A stretch of 64,000 bases of DNA. Source: Roseicyclus marinus (GTDB lineage Bacteria; Pseudomonadota; Alphaproteobacteria; Rhodobacterales; Rhodobacteraceae). Below the pieces are notes generated by a model that was not told the DNA's origin, searched no databases, and saw nothing but the letters and a program-made list of their open reading frames with translations. Shown here piece by piece: positions 1 through 9,395 of the stretch. The first letter of the stretch is position 1, and each line of letters opens with the position of its first letter. Made by a program: the position numbers and the translations under genes. The stretch spans positions 1,181,001 to 1,245,000 of the forward strand of contig NZ_AP027266.1 of NCBI RefSeq assembly GCF_036322625.1, in the 5' to 3' direction.

Positions 1-27
1 GCCGCCTCTGCTAGATCGCTCCCCGTT

Positions 28-112
28 GCGGGTGTGGCGGAACTGGTAGACGCACCAGATTTAGGTTCTGGCGCCGCAAGGCGTGGGGGTTCGAGTCCCT
101 TCACCCGCACCA
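28..112 (+). tRNA. tRNA-Leu (anticodon UAG)
   Basis: A full cloverleaf can be folded: acceptor arm GCGGGTG pairs with CACCCGC, followed by discriminator A and an encoded CCA. The anticodon stem CCAGA/TCTGG encloses loop TTTAGGT, giving anticodon TAG, which reads CUA and related leucine codons. A long variable arm (about GGCGCCGCAAGGCGT) is present, as expected for the class II tRNA-Leu. The T loop GGGGGTTCGAGTCCC is canonical. Confidence 0.97.
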
Positions 113-142
113 TGCCCCCGATCCTCCGGGGCAGGGCGCGCC

Positions 143-493
143 CTAGTCGCGCCGCAGCCGCCGGTTCACGACGCTGAAATCGCACACATCCGTCGCGCGC
201 GACTGCAGCAGCATCTCCACGCGCTCGATATCGCCCTGGATCAGCACCTGCGTCAGGAACAGCCGGTAACGGTCCATCGCATCCTCCGCCGCTTGCCCCG
301 CCGCGACGGTCTGCGCATGCGCGGTCTCCAGCTCGGAGATCAGCGCCGCTGCACAGGCCGCTTCCTCGTGGCGGCAGCCCGCCAGCACAAGCGCGCAAGC
401 CAACAAGGCCGTGCCAGGCCCAAGGTTCAAAAATCGTTTTGTCAAATGTCGAAATATCGTTTGAGTAAGAAAGGCCCGCCGCGATCCGTCCAT
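143..493 (-). CDS. small predicted lipoprotein
   Basis: The reading frame encodes a 116-residue protein with a basic N-terminus, a hydrophobic stretch and a lipobox (ALVLAGC at about residues 34-40), so it is predicted to be exported and lipidated on the Cys. The mature part is helical and charged (ELETAHAQTVAAGQAAEDAMDRY) with no recognised domain. The frame extends further upstream to 688, but that extension is Arg/Cys-rich and has no signal-peptide character, so the ATG at 493 is preferred; no clear Shine-Dalgarno sequence is seen and a start closer to the lipobox is possible. It ends just beyond tRNA-Leu on the opposite strand. Function unknown. Confidence 0.55.
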   Translation of the reverse strand: MDGSRRAFLTQTIFRHLTKRFLNLGPGTALLACALVLAGCRHEEAACAAALISELETAHAQTVAAGQAAEDAMDRYRLFLTQVLIQGDIERVEMLLQSRATDVCDFSVVNRRLRRD

Positions 494-736
494 GGCTTGC
501 GCCGGCCAGCACAGCGGCGGGCCGCATCGCCCATGCCACCCCCCGCGCCGTTGCTCAAGACCTGTTGCGCCGCGAAACCCGCATTCTGCCTGCCATCTGC
601 GGCTGTCTTGCCGCATCACCGCGGCACAGGCCGGATTTTCCCGTTGAACTCGGCCATGCCCCGTCCGATCAAGGGGCCAAACCGGCATGCGGGGTCACAA
701 GCCCCGCACCCACCCATTCCTTTCACGGAGCTTGCG

Positions 737-1624
737 ATGACGATAACCCTTCTGGACGGCGGCATAGGACAGGAAATGGTGGCCCGCGCGGGCGACAAGC
801 CCACGCCGCTCTGGTCCACCCGCGCCATGATGGATCACCCCGGCCTCCTGCAGGGGGTCCATGCCGATTACTTCGCCGCCGGGGCCGATATCGCGACCAC
901 CAACAGCTATGCGATCCACCGCGACAGGCTTGCGCCCGACGGGCTCGAACATCTCTTCGCCCCCCTCCACGCCGCAGCCCTGGCCGAGGCGCAGGCCGCC
1001 CGCGCCGCCCATGGCAGGGGCCGGATCGCAGGCTCCATCGGTCCCCTTGGCGCCACCTACCGCCCCGACATGCACCCCGATCTCGCGACCTCCGTGCCGC
1101 TCTATGCCGAAATGGTGGGGATCTTGTCGGACGGGGTGGACCTGATCCTCTTTGAAAGCGTGGCCTCGCTTCTGCATGCCGATGCGGCCCTCACCGCGGC
1201 AGAGGGGCAGGGCAGGCCGGTCTGGCTGTCCGTGACGCTCGATGACGAGGACGGCACGAAACTCCGCTCGGGCGAGGATGTCGCGGGCCTTTTGCCGCTG
1301 CTGTCGGGGCGCGCCTCGGCGGTGCTGGCCAATTGCTCCGCCCCCGAGGCGATGCCCGCAGCCCTCGCCATCTTTGCCCGCGGCGACTTGCCCTTCGGGG
1401 CCTATGCCAATGGCTTCACCCAGATCACCAAGGCGTTTCTCGCCTCCCGCCCCACCTCCGACACCCTGACCGCGCGGCGCGACATGGGCCCGGCCGCCTA
1501 TGCCGATCACGCGATGCGCTGGATCGACCAGGGCGCCACGATCATCGGCGGCTGCTGCGAAACCGGCCCCGCCCATATCGCCGAAATCGACGCCCGCCTG
1601 CGCGCGGCGGGCCTGCGCGCCTGA
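737..1624 (+). CDS. homocysteine S-methyltransferase family protein
   Basis: This 295-residue protein belongs to the Pfam homocysteine S-methyltransferase family, cytosolic zinc enzymes that transfer a methyl group from a donor such as S-methylmethionine or betaine to homocysteine to form methionine. Visible signatures are the N-terminal LLDGGIGQEM strand, the internal VLANCSAPEAM with the first zinc-ligand Cys, and the C-terminal GGCCETGPAHI with the paired Cys ligands. Length is typical of the short single-domain members. The ATG at 737 follows a CACGGAG ribosome site; the open frame continues upstream to 83 but that part crosses the lipoprotein gene and has no family similarity. The methyl donor cannot be read from sequence. 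Confidence 0.88.
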   Translation: MTITLLDGGIGQEMVARAGDKPTPLWSTRAMMDHPGLLQGVHADYFAAGADIATTNSYAIHRDRLAPDGLEHLFAPLHAAALAEAQAARAAHGRGRIAGSIGPLGATYRPDMHPDLATSVPLYAEMVGILSDGVDLILFESVASLLHADAALTAAEGQGRPVWLSVTLDDEDGTKLRSGEDVAGLLPLLSGRASAVLANCSAPEAMPAALAIFARGDLPFGAYANGFTQITKAFLASRPTSDTLTARRDMGPAAYADHAMRWIDQGATIIGGCCETGPAHIAEIDARLRAAGLRA

Positions 1625-1646
1625 CCCAAACCCGGTCCCGAACGCG

Positions 1647-1680
1647 AAAGGGCGGCCCGACAGGCCGCCCTTTCTTCTTG
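1647..1680 (+). terminator. rho-independent terminator
   Basis: An 11-bp perfect stem (AAAGGGCGGCC with GGCCGCCCTTT) with loop CGACA is followed by TTTCTTCTT. It sits 23 bases after the methyltransferase stop and also lies beyond the end of the convergent RTX gene, so it may serve both. Confidence 0.85.
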
Positions 1681-1702
1681 TCATGACCGCGTCGGACAAG
1701 CG

Positions 1703-4700
1703 TCAGAAGATGAAATCGCCATTGTCCAGATCGGCGATATCCACCCCCGCCAACAGGATCGAATTCCCCGATCCCGTGTCGATCAGCACACCCGTCGACA
1801 CGGTCGTGACCCGGCCATCGGCAAGCAAGGCGTCGTAATTGGCAAAGCCGTCCAGATCGGTGACACCCGACAGATCGATCCGCTCGAAACGGTTCCTCGC
1901 ATCGAAATCCTCGATCGTGTCCGCGCCATTGCCATCGGCAAAGACAAAGACATCCCAGTTGGCCCCGCCGAACAGCCGGTCGTCACCCGTACCGCCCTCC
2001 AGCGTGTCGAACCCGGCTTGGCCATAAAGCAGGTCATCGCCTTCGCCCCCGAGCACAAGGTCGCGCCCGATACCGGCCAAGAGCCGGTCATCGCCCGCAC
2101 CGCCATCCATCCTGTCATTGCCATCCCCGCCGAACAGGCGGTCGCGGCCATCATCGCCCAGCAAGCTGTCATCGCCGTCGCCGCCGTCGAGCAGGTCGTT
2201 GCCATCGCCCCCGATCAGCCTGTCATTGCCGATCTCGCCATAGAGCCAGTCGGCATGAGCTCCGCCATCAAGGCTGTCGTCGCCCTCGCCGCCCTCCAGC
2301 AGGTCAAAGCCCGCCCCGCCCATCAGGCTGTCATCGCCCGCATCGCCCTCTAGCGTGTCGTTGCCGCTGCCACCGTCCAGCGTGTCCTGGCCGATCCCGC
2401 CCTCCAGCGCATCGTTCTGGAAGCCACCATCGAGGCTGTCATCGCCAGCCCCGCCGACAAGGCTGTCGTCCTGCAACCCGCCAAGAAGCGTGTCGTTGCC
2501 CTCGTCGCCCTCCAGCATGTCACTGCCCGCGTCGCCGACCAACAGGTCGTCACCGTCCCCGCCGATCAGGCTGTCATCATCCAGACCGGCGAAAAGCCAG
2601 TCATCGCCCGCACCGCCGTCCAGCGTGTCATTGCCGTCCCCGCCTGTCAGACGGTCGTGGCCCTCGTCTCCCGACAGGCTGTCGTCGTCCTCGCCGCCGT
2701 CCAGCAGGTCGTTGCCATCGCCGCCGATCAGCGTGTCATTGCCGATCTCGCCATAGAGCCGGTCGGCATGGGCACCACCATCAAGGCTGTCGTGGCCGTC
2801 GCCGCCCTCGAGCAGGTCAAAGCCCGCCCCGCCCATCAGGCTGTCATCGCCCGCATCGCCCCGCAGCGTGTCGTTGCCGCTGCCGCCATCCAGCGTGTCC
2901 TGTCCGGTCCCGCCCTCAAGTTCATCGTCCTGGAAGCTACCATCGAGGCTGTCATCGCCAGCCCCGCCATAGAGGCTGTCCTCCTCGAAACCGCCCAGAA
3001 GCGTGTCGTTGCCCTCGTCGCCCTCCAGCGTGTCGTTGCCCGCGTCACCGACCAACAGGTCGTCACCGTCCCCGCCGGTCAGGCTATCCTCGTCCCAACC
3101 GCCGACGACCCAGTCATTGCCTGTGCCACCCTCCAACGTATCATTGCCGTCGTCGCCGAACATGCGATCGTTGCCATCGTCGCCCATCAGGATGTCGTCG
3201 CCGTCGCCGCCGTCGAGCAGGTCGTTGCCATCGCCCCCGGCCAGTGTGTCACTGCCGTTATCGCCGTAAAGCAAATCCGCCAGCGCCCCACCGTCGAGGC
3301 TGTCGTTCCCTTCGCCGCCATCGAGCAGGTCAAAGCCTGCGTTCCCGATCAGCGTGTCATTGCCCTCCTCGCCAAAGAGCATGTCATTCTGTATCCCGCC
3401 ATCGAGCGTGTCGTCACCTGTCCCGCCATAAAGCAGGTCATTTCCGATCCCGCCGTCGAGGCTGTCGTGATCGGCACCTCCTTCGAGGAAGTCCTCACCC
3501 GCCCCCCCGAACAGGATGTCATCGCCGTCCCCACCCGACAGGTCGTCAGCCTCCGCCCCGCCGTCGAGGCTGTCTGTGCCCGCCCCGCCAAAGAGCTGGT
3601 CTTCATCCGCCCCGCCGAACAGCGTGTCATCGCCGTCACCGCCATCAAGGCTGTCATCGCCCGCGCCCCCATCGAGGCTGTCTTGGTCAGCCCCCCCGGC
3701 AAGCGTGTCCCAACCCTCGCCGCCGATCAGCGTGTCATCGCCATCGTCGCCGTACAGGTAGTCATCGTCGCTGCCGCCATCGAGGCTGTCATCACCCGCC
3801 CCGCCATAGAGCTCGTCAAAGCCCAGCCCGCCGGAGAGACTGTCGTCATCGGCCTCGCCGTCGAGGATGTCGTCACCCGCGCCCCCGATCAGCGTGTCAT
3901 TGCCATCGTTGCCAAAGATGTCGTCATCGCCCTCACCGCCATCGACGCTGTCATCGCCGGTCCCGCCATTGAGCAGGTCATCGCCCGCCCCGCCGTAAAG
4001 GCTGTCGTTATCCGCGCCGCCGAGCAGCGTGTCGATCCCGTCGCCGCCGATCAGCACGTCATCGCCCGCATCGCCATAGAGCGTGTCAAGCCCGCTGCCG
4101 CCCTCGAGGCTGTCGTGATCCTCGCCCCCCTCGAGCCTGTCCGAACCATCGCCGCCGATCAGCGTGTCATTGCCCGAATCCCCGTAGAGCGTGTCATTCT
4201 CGCTGCCGCCCTCGAGGCTGTCATCGCCTGGCCCGCCATAGAGAATATCACTGTCCGCCCCACCATCGAGGCTGTCGTGATCCTCACCACCGTCGAGCCA
4301 GTCCATGCCATCGCCGCCGATCAGCGTGTCATTCCCGGCATCGCCCAGGAGTTCGTCATCATCCTCCCCGCCATCGAGGATGTCGTCGCCCGACCCGCCG
4401 TCGAGAGTGTCGTCACCCGCGCCGCCGTCGAGACTGTCGTGACCCACGCCACCCTCGAGCGAGTCGAAATCGTCGCCCCCGATCAGCGTGTCATCGCCCT
4501 CTTCGCCATAAAGCATGTCAGACCCGCTGCCCCCATCGAGCAAGTCATCGCCGGTGCCACCATAGAGATCATCATCCCCCAGCCCGCCGTCGAGACTGTC
4601 GTCATCGGCCTCGCCTTGGATGATATCGTGACCCGCCCCGCCGATCAGCGTGTCATGGCCCTGGCCACCGTACAGGTCGTCATGGCCATCCCCGCCATCG

Positions 4701-7561
4701 AGGCTGTCATCACCCCCTCCGGCTTCGAGCCAATCGGCACTCTCGCCACCGGAAAGGCTGTCACTGCCCTCTCCGCCAAACAACACGTCACTGCCCAGCC
4801 CGCCGTCGAGGCTGTCGTTGCCCTCGCCACCCGTGAGCAGGTCGAGGCCATCGCCTCCGATCAGCGTGTCATTGCCCACGTCGCCGGCCAGCGTGTCGTC
4901 TCCGGCGCCGCCCGTCAGGCTGTCGTCGCCAAGGCCACCCGTCAGGCTGTCATTGCCCTCGCCGCCGATGAGATCATCCGCCCCGTCGCCGCCGTCGATC
5001 GTGTCATCGCCGCCCAGCCCGTCGATGCTGTCATTACCCGCCGTGCCGGTCAGGCTGTCGTCGCCCTCCGTCGCGGTCGGGGCCGCGGGCGGCACCTCGA
5101 CCGTGCCGTCGTCGAATTCGATGACTTCCACCCCGGTCAGGATATCGACCTCGCCGGTCTCGGTATTCGTCACCGTCGCGGCACCCTCGCCGGTCTCGAT
5201 GCTGTAATTCCCGCTCGCCAGCAGCCCCTCGATCCGCAAGGTATCCGAGCCCTCGCCGCCCTCGATCGTGTCGTCGCCAAGCCCACCTTCGAGGTAATCA
5301 TTCCCCGCACCGCCATCGATGCTGTCATCCCCGTCGAGCCCCTCGAGGATGTTGTCGCCCTCATCCCCGATGATCGTGTCGTCAAAGCGCGATCCGATCA
5401 CCCCTTCGATGCTGACCAGCGTGTCGGTGCCGCCCCAGCTGTCCCGCGCCCGGCCCGAGGCCAGCTCGACCAGCACACCGCCCGTGGACAGCAGGTCATA
5501 GACCGCGAAATCCAGCCCGCCGCGACCGTCGATACTGTCATTGCCCTCTGCACCGATGAAGAAGTTGCCGAAGTCATCGCCCAGAAGCGTGTCGTCGCGC
5601 CCCGAGCCGCCGACGCCGTTGATGTTGAGAAGCGTATCGGTGCCGCCCCAGCCATCCGTGGCGGTCTCGTCCGCCAGATCGACCAGCACCCCATTCGTCC
5701 CGGTATCCGAGAAATAGGAGACGGCATTGCCATCCTCGCTGTCGGGGCTCCGGTCCGTGATCTCGCCGCCGTCGATCAGGTCATCGCCCTGTCCGCCCTC
5801 CAGCGTATCCGCCCCGGTGCCACCCAACAGCGTGTCATTGCCCGCATCGCCGATCAGCTGGTCATCGCCCGCGCCGCCCTCGATGCTGTCATCCCCGGCA
5901 TCGCCAAAGATCACGTCATCGCCGCCCAGGCCCGCCATCGTATCGGCGCCCTCGGTGCCGATGAGCGTGTCGTTGCCCTCGGTCCCGGTCGGGTCCGTCG
6001 GCGCGGGAGCCAGAACCGCCGTCTCGTCGGCGTTGAACTCGATGAACTCGACCCCGGTCAGGATCAGCGTGTCGCCACCGCCCGTGACGGTCCAGACGCC
6101 TTCCGCCACCTCGATGGTGTAATCCCCGATATTCCCGTCGATCCGGAGCGTATCCGATCCCTCGCCGCCCTCGATGGTGTCGTTCCCGCCACCGCCGATC
6201 AGCAGGTCATCGCCCGCCCCGCCATCAAGGCTGTCATCGCCCGTCCCGCCATCGAGCGTGTCATTGCCGTCGCCGCCCGCGATACTGTCATTGCCCGCGT
6301 CGCCTCGGATTGAATCGTCGCCGCCCCGCCCATCGATCAGGTCATTCCCGAGCAGGCCCACGATGGCATTGCCGCCCTCCGTGCCCCGAAGCGTGTCGTC
6401 AAAATAGGAGCCGAACACGTCTTCGATGCTGACCAGCGTGTCGGTGCCTTCGCCGCTCGCCGTGCCGGCCTCAAGGTCTACGTCAACCGCCTCCTGCGCG
6501 TAGAAATAGGAAACGACATCGTCCCCCGCGCCGCCATCGATCGAATCGTTGCCGCCAAGACCCCAGAATCTGTTGTCATCGGACGATCCGATGAGCGTGT
6601 CGTCGAATTCATCGCTGCCAAAGGCACCGTCGATGTCGACAAGCGTATCCGTGCCGCCTTGACCATCCAAGGCCGTCCCAAGCCCGAGATTGACCGATAC
6701 CGCGCCCGGCGCGTTGAAATAATCGGCCAGCGATATGCCACCGGCCCCTACAAGACGGTCGTTGCCCGCGCCGCCATTCAGCCAGGTAAAGCCGGTGGTA
6801 TTGCTGATGATCGTATCGTCGAAGGCACCGCCGATGATATCCTCGAAGCCCGACACCGTATCATTGCCCGCAGCCCCGGTTGCGGTGCCAGCGACAAGGT
6901 CTATCACGACGGAACCGGTCGCATCCCGGTAATCGAGGCGGTCAAACCCCGCACCGCCGATCAGGCTGTCATTTCCCGCACCGCCGATAATGCTGTCATC
7001 GCCCGCGCCGCCATCGAGCGTGTCATTGCCGACCCCGCCATTGAAGGCCTCGTCCTCGTCCGTCCCGATCCACAGGTCATCGTCGGTGGTCGAGATCAGC
7101 GTCTGGGGCCGGACCAGCGAGAAATCGATGGGCGCGCCGGGCGCAAAGGGGCCGGAGGTGATCTGCGTGAAGGTGTCGATCCTCGCCTCGAGCGCGGCCA
7201 GTTCCAGAGGGTTATCAGGAAGGGCAAAAGCCGGATCGCTGCTTTGCAGGATGAACAGGTTGTCCCGTCCGGCGGAACTGTCCGTGATCACGAGAATCGT
7301 CAGCGTGCTGCCGTCGTCTAGGGTCGCAAGGGCAAAGAACACGTCATCCGCCTCATCCTCGCCATAGGGGCGGACATAGATGGGCGGGCTTTCCGGGCCA
7401 AAGACCGCGGCAGGCACGAAATCACTGCCGGGGACAGGGGGACCATAGGTATAGGTGGAGCTCTGACCCTCGGGCAGGGTGATCGTCAGATTCGTCGGTC
7501 CGTGGAACTCCGGAACGCCATCGGTCGAAAAGGAAACCCCACGCAGCACGAATGTCGGCAT
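1703..7561 (-). CDS. giant RTX (hemolysin-type calcium-binding repeat) protein
   Basis: A 1952-residue protein made almost entirely of RTX nonapeptides of the form GGxGxDxLx, which fold into a parallel beta-roll and bind calcium after secretion. Residues 1 to about 150 are a non-repetitive N-terminal domain without a Sec signal. RTX blocks follow, interrupted by spacer segments of the [14 protein letters not shown] type, then a long uninterrupted roll from about residue 900 to 1870. The last 80 residues ([16 protein letters not shown] to ...NGDFIF) look like the C-terminal uncleaved signal read by type I secretion systems. No ABC transporter or membrane-fusion gene is nearby. A GTGGAG ribosome site precedes the ATG by 8 bases. 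No catalytic domain is visible, so an adhesin or surface-layer role is more likely than an enzyme; this is inference. Confidence 0.93.
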   Translation of the reverse strand: MPTFVLRGVSFSTDGVPEFHGPTNLTITLPEGQSSTYTYGPPVPGSDFVPAAVFGPESPPIYVRPYGEDEADDVFFALATLDDGSTLTILVITDSSAGRDNLFILQSSDPAFALPDNPLELAALEARIDTFTQITSGPFAPGAPIDFSLVRPQTLISTTDDDLWIGTDEDEAFNGGVGNDTLDGGAGDDSIIGGAGNDSLIGGAGFDRLDYRDATGSVVIDLVAGTATGAAGNDTVSGFEDIIGGAFDDTIISNTTGFTWLNGGAGNDRLVGAGGISLADYFNAPGAVSVNLGLGTALDGQGGTDTLVDIDGAFGSDEFDDTLIGSSDDNRFWGLGGNDSIDGGAGDDVVSYFYAQEAVDVDLEAGTASGEGTDTLVSIEDVFGSYFDDTLRGTEGGNAIVGLLGNDLIDGRGGDDSIRGDAGNDSIAGGDGNDTLDGGTGDDSLDGGAGDDLLIGGGGNDTIEGGEGSDTLRIDGNIGDYTIEVAEGVWTVTGGGDTLILTGVEFIEFNADETAVLAPAPTDPTGTEGNDTLIGTEGADTMAGLGGDDVIFGDAGDDSIEGGAGDDQLIGDAGNDTLLGGTGADTLEGGQGDDLIDGGEITDRSPDSEDGNAVSYFSDTGTNGVLVDLADETATDGWGGTDTLLNINGVGGSGRDDTLLGDDFGNFFIGAEGNDSIDGRGGLDFAVYDLLSTGGVLVELASGRARDSWGGTDTLVSIEGVIGSRFDDTIIGDEGDNILEGLDGDDSIDGGAGNDYLEGGLGDDTIEGGEGSDTLRIEGLLASGNYSIETGEGAATVTNTETGEVDILTGVEVIEFDDGTVEVPPAAPTATEGDDSLTGTAGNDSIDGLGGDDTIDGGDGADDLIGGEGNDSLTGGLGDDSLTGGAGDDTLAGDVGNDTLIGGDGLDLLTGGEGNDSLDGGLGSDVLFGGEGSDSLSGGESADWLEAGGGDDSLDGGDGHDDLYGGQGHDTLIGGAGHDIIQGEADDDSLDGGLGDDDLYGGTGDDLLDGGSGSDMLYGEEGDDTLIGGDDFDSLEGGVGHDSLDGGAGDDTLDGGSGDDILDGGEDDDELLGDAGNDTLIGGDGMDWLDGGEDHDSLDGGADSDILYGGPGDDSLEGGSENDTLYGDSGNDTLIGGDGSDRLEGGEDHDSLEGGSGLDTLYGDAGDDVLIGGDGIDTLLGGADNDSLYGGAGDDLLNGGTGDDSVDGGEGDDDIFGNDGNDTLIGGAGDDILDGEADDDSLSGGLGFDELYGGAGDDSLDGGSDDDYLYGDDGDDTLIGGEGWDTLAGGADQDSLDGGAGDDSLDGGDGDDTLFGGADEDQLFGGAGTDSLDGGAEADDLSGGDGDDILFGGAGEDFLEGGADHDSLDGGIGNDLLYGGTGDDTLDGGIQNDMLFGEEGNDTLIGNAGFDLLDGGEGNDSLDGGALADLLYGDNGSDTLAGGDGNDLLDGGDGDDILMGDDGNDRMFGDDGNDTLEGGTGNDWVVGGWDEDSLTGGDGDDLLVGDAGNDTLEGDEGNDTLLGGFEEDSLYGGAGDDSLDGSFQDDELEGGTGQDTLDGGSGNDTLRGDAGDDSLMGGAGFDLLEGGDGHDSLDGGAHADRLYGEIGNDTLIGGDGNDLLDGGEDDDSLSGDEGHDRLTGGDGNDTLDGGAGDDWLFAGLDDDSLIGGDGDDLLVGDAGSDMLEGDEGNDTLLGGLQDDSLVGGAGDDSLDGGFQNDALEGGIGQDTLDGGSGNDTLEGDAGDDSLMGGAGFDLLEGGEGDDSLDGGAHADWLYGEIGNDRLIGGDGNDLLDGGDGDDSLLGDDGRDRLFGGDGNDRMDGGAGDDRLLAGIGRDLVLGGEGDDLLYGQAGFDTLEGGTGDDRLFGGANWDVFVFADGNGADTIEDFDARNRFERIDLSGVTDLDGFANYDALLADGRVTTVSTGVLIDTGSGNSILLAGVDIADLDNGDFIF
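1964..3340 (-). repeat. 513-bp tandem super-repeat inside the RTX gene
   Basis: Within the C-terminal beta-roll the sequence repeats with a period of 19 nonapeptides (171 residues, 513 bp). Copy 1 starts at about 3340 (AGFDLLDGG), copy 2 at 2827 (AGFDLLEGG), copy 3, partial, at 2314 (AGFDLLEGG). The forward-strand landmark AGGTCAAAGCC occurs at 3327, 2814 and 2301, exactly 513 bp apart. Copies 2 and 3 share nearly identical residues over their first five nonapeptides. Confidence 0.9.
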
Positions 7562-7910
7562 CGTCTATGCTCCACACTGGAAAAATCGTTACCTTGCAAA
7601 AGGCGACCATCTAAAGATAGTCGCCATTGCCGCTTTCGATACAATAGGCGGTGGGCCCGGTCCAACGATTTTTGACCCTCGCAGGCCGTCTTCGACCGGT
7701 GATCCTGCAGCGCCTGCACCCATCCCTTGCCGGAGTGTTGACGATGCGCCGTCGCGGCAGGGATTTGGCAAGAAACGGCGCGGAAAATTAACCCATTCGC
7801 AAGCTTTCCGCCGAATTCTTTACCCTTTCGCAAGCTTTCCGGATGGGCTGATCCGGGCCTGTATGATAGAGATCATGGAACAAGAACCCGCTCTTCGATA
7901 GGCGTATCAA
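7562..7910. other. 349-bp intergenic region between the divergent RTX and LysR genes
   Basis: No credible gene is seen here: the short open frames lack a ribosome site and recognisable protein features. The region must hold the RTX promoter (minus strand) and the LysR promoter (plus strand). The one clear structure is the pair of 20-bp direct repeats at 7791-7841. Confidence 0.6.
7791..7841 (+). repeat. tandem 20-bp direct repeat upstream of the LysR gene
   Basis: ACCC(A/T)TTCGCAAGCTTTCCG occurs at 7791-7810 and again at 7822-7841, 19 of 20 bases identical, start to start 31 bp, close to three helical turns. It ends 69 bp before the LysR start codon, a position fitting a two-site operator. 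No known binding protein is assigned. Confidence 0.6.
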
Positions 7911-8795
7911 ATGATCAACAAGCTCGAAATGTTCATCGCCGTCGCCAAGGAGGGGCATTTCGGCCGCGCCGCCGAAAGCCTCGGGATCACGCAGCCGACA
8001 CTTTCCACCGGGATCAAGCAGCTCGAGGACATGCTGGGCGTCCAGCTCATCTTTCGCGGCTCGCGCTATGGCGGCCTCACGCCCGAAGGCGCGCGCGCGC
8101 TGGTCTGGGCGCGGCGGCTGGTGGCCGACAGCCGCACCTTCCGCGAGGAAATGCGCGTCAGCCGCCATGGTCTTTCGGGCCATCTGCGGCTGGCGGTCAT
8201 TCCCACCGCGCTCACCTGGGCCGCGAAGCTTTCGGCGCGCTTTTCCGACCGGCATCCCAAGGTGCGTTTCACCATCCAGTCCCGCAATTCGGTCGAGATC
8301 CTCAAGATGCTCGAAAACCTCGAGATCGACGCGGGCCTGTCCTATCTCGACAATGAACCGCTGGGCCGCGTGACCACCCAACCGCTCTATACCGAGCGCT
8401 ACATGCTTGTTTGCCATGCGGAAAATGCGCTCGCCCTCGAGACGCAGGTCAGCTGGGCCGATATCGCGGGCGAAAGGCTCTGCCTGCTCACCCCCGACAT
8501 GCAGAACCGCCGCATCATCAACCAGTGCTTCATGGAGGCCGATGTGACCCCCGATGCGCTGGTCGAGGCGAATTCGACCGTGGTCCTGGCCGCCCATGTC
8601 GAACAGGGCGGCTGGGTCACGATCCTGCCCGCCGACATGGCGCGGTTTCTTGCCTCGGGCAAACGGCTCTCCATCGTGCCCATCGTGGGCGGGCATGTCG
8701 AACACAGCGTCGGCCTCGTCGCGCCCCACCGCGAACCCCATACCCCGGTTCTGGACGCGCTCCTGTCCGAGGCGGCGGAACTCGCCGCATCCTGA
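7911..8795 (+). CDS. LysR-family transcriptional regulator, likely of the formate dehydrogenase operon
   Basis: A 294-residue LysR-type regulator. The winged helix-turn-helix covers about residues 2-60 (LEMFIAVAKEGHFGRAAESL, then ITQPTLSTGIKQLEDMLG), and residues 90-290 form the periplasmic-binding-like effector domain (LRLAVIPTALTW at its start). It lies 130 bp upstream of fdsG on the same strand, where related bacteria also keep a LysR gene, so it probably activates fds in response to formate or a related signal; this is inferred from position only. A TTTGAT-N6-ATCAAA dyad lies between the two genes. The effector is not known from the sequence. Confidence 0.92.
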   Translation: MINKLEMFIAVAKEGHFGRAAESLGITQPTLSTGIKQLEDMLGVQLIFRGSRYGGLTPEGARALVWARRLVADSRTFREEMRVSRHGLSGHLRLAVIPTALTWAAKLSARFSDRHPKVRFTIQSRNSVEILKMLENLEIDAGLSYLDNEPLGRVTTQPLYTERYMLVCHAENALALETQVSWADIAGERLCLLTPDMQNRRIINQCFMEADVTPDALVEANSTVVLAAHVEQGGWVTILPADMARFLASGKRLSIVPIVGGHVEHSVGLVAPHREPHTPVLDALLSEAAELAAS

Positions 8796-8841
8796 GCCGC
8801 CACATGTCGGTTTCCACGGGGCAGGAGTCGTCTTTGTTTCA

Positions 8842-8859
8842 TTTGATTTTTCTATCAAA
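8842..8859. promoter_or_regulatory. inverted repeat, candidate operator of the fds operon
   Basis: A perfect 6-bp dyad, TTTGAT and ATCAAA, separated by six T/C-rich bases, stands 86 bp before the fdsG start in an AT-rich stretch unlike the surroundings. The spacing (18 bp overall, interrupted palindrome) suits a LysR-type binding site. It resembles an FNR box (TTGAT-N4-ATCAA) but the spacer is two bases too long. Confidence 0.4.
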
Positions 8860-8927
8860 CAACGGAACAACGATATTGAACCTTGAATGATTTCCAGCAT
8901 CATGGCGCGGTCAACCTGGAGCGCGCC

Positions 8928-9395
8928 GTGATCGATCAGCAAAAAGCCGAAGAACTTGTTCTGATTCAAGGGCTTATAAATGACCACATCGGGCTCGAAG
9001 GCCCGCTCCTGCCGCTCCTCCACGCGATCCAGTCCGCCTTCGGCCACATCCCCGCAACCGCGCATGCCCCCATTGCCGAGGCGCTGAACATCACCCGCGC
9101 CGAGCTGCATGGCGTGATCAGTTTCTACCATGATTTCAGGGACAAACCGGCCGGAGTTCACGTGATCAAACTCTGCCGCGCAGAGGCCTGCCAAGCCATG
9201 GGCGGCGCCGCCATGTCCGACGCAATCCTCGCGAAACTGGGCCTCGATTGGCACCAAACCACCCGCGACGGACGCGTCACGATCGAGCCCGTTTATTGCC
9301 TCGGCCTGTGCGCTTGCGCGCCGGCCGCGATGGTGGATGGCAAGCTGAAAGGGCGCGTCACGGCCGCGACCATTCTGGCGGAGGTGGGCGCATGA
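8928..9395 (+). CDS. fdsG: NAD-dependent formate dehydrogenase gamma subunit
   Basis: A 155-residue subunit of the soluble molybdenum formate dehydrogenase FdsABG, homologous to NuoE of complex I. It carries a thioredoxin-like [2Fe-2S] domain; the Cys ligands are seen in LCRAEACQAMGG and CLGLCACAP. It passes electrons in the FdsB/FdsG diaphorase unit. I chose GTG at 8928 because TGGAG lies 6 bases before it and the length then fits the family; a TTG at 8883 would add 15 residues but has no ribosome site. The stop overlaps the fdsB ATG (ATGA), so the two are translationally coupled. Confidence 0.93.
   Translation: MIDQQKAEELVLIQGLINDHIGLEGPLLPLLHAIQSAFGHIPATAHAPIAEALNITRAELHGVISFYHDFRDKPAGVHVIKLCRAEACQAMGGAAMSDAILAKLGLDWHQTTRDGRVTIEPVYCLGLCACAPAAMVDGKLKGRVTAATILAEVGA

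Noticed and set aside
113-133. Hairpin TGCCCC/GGGGCA after tRNA-Leu as a terminator
   Set aside because: Only six base pairs, long loop and no T tract on either strand.
1964-5100. Regular repeats that could suggest a CRISPR array
   Set aside because: The periodicity is in-frame 27 bp and coding for RTX nonapeptides; there are no unique spacers and no cas genes. No CRISPR array was seen in the window.
2657-6313. 1218-codon open frame on the plus strand inside the RTX gene
   Set aside because: It is the antisense shadow of the Asp/Gly-rich RTX repeat; its Val/Ala/Ile-rich monotony mirrors the repeat codons and it has no start signal or known domain.
8843-8858. FNR/Dnr-type site TTGAT-N-ATCAA before fdsG
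   Set aside because: The spacer is six bases where FNR boxes need four, so it is kept only as a generic or LysR-type dyad.
8883-8927. TTG start giving FdsG 15 more residues
   Set aside because: No ribosome site precedes it, while GTG 8928 has TGGAG at the right distance and gives the normal family length.
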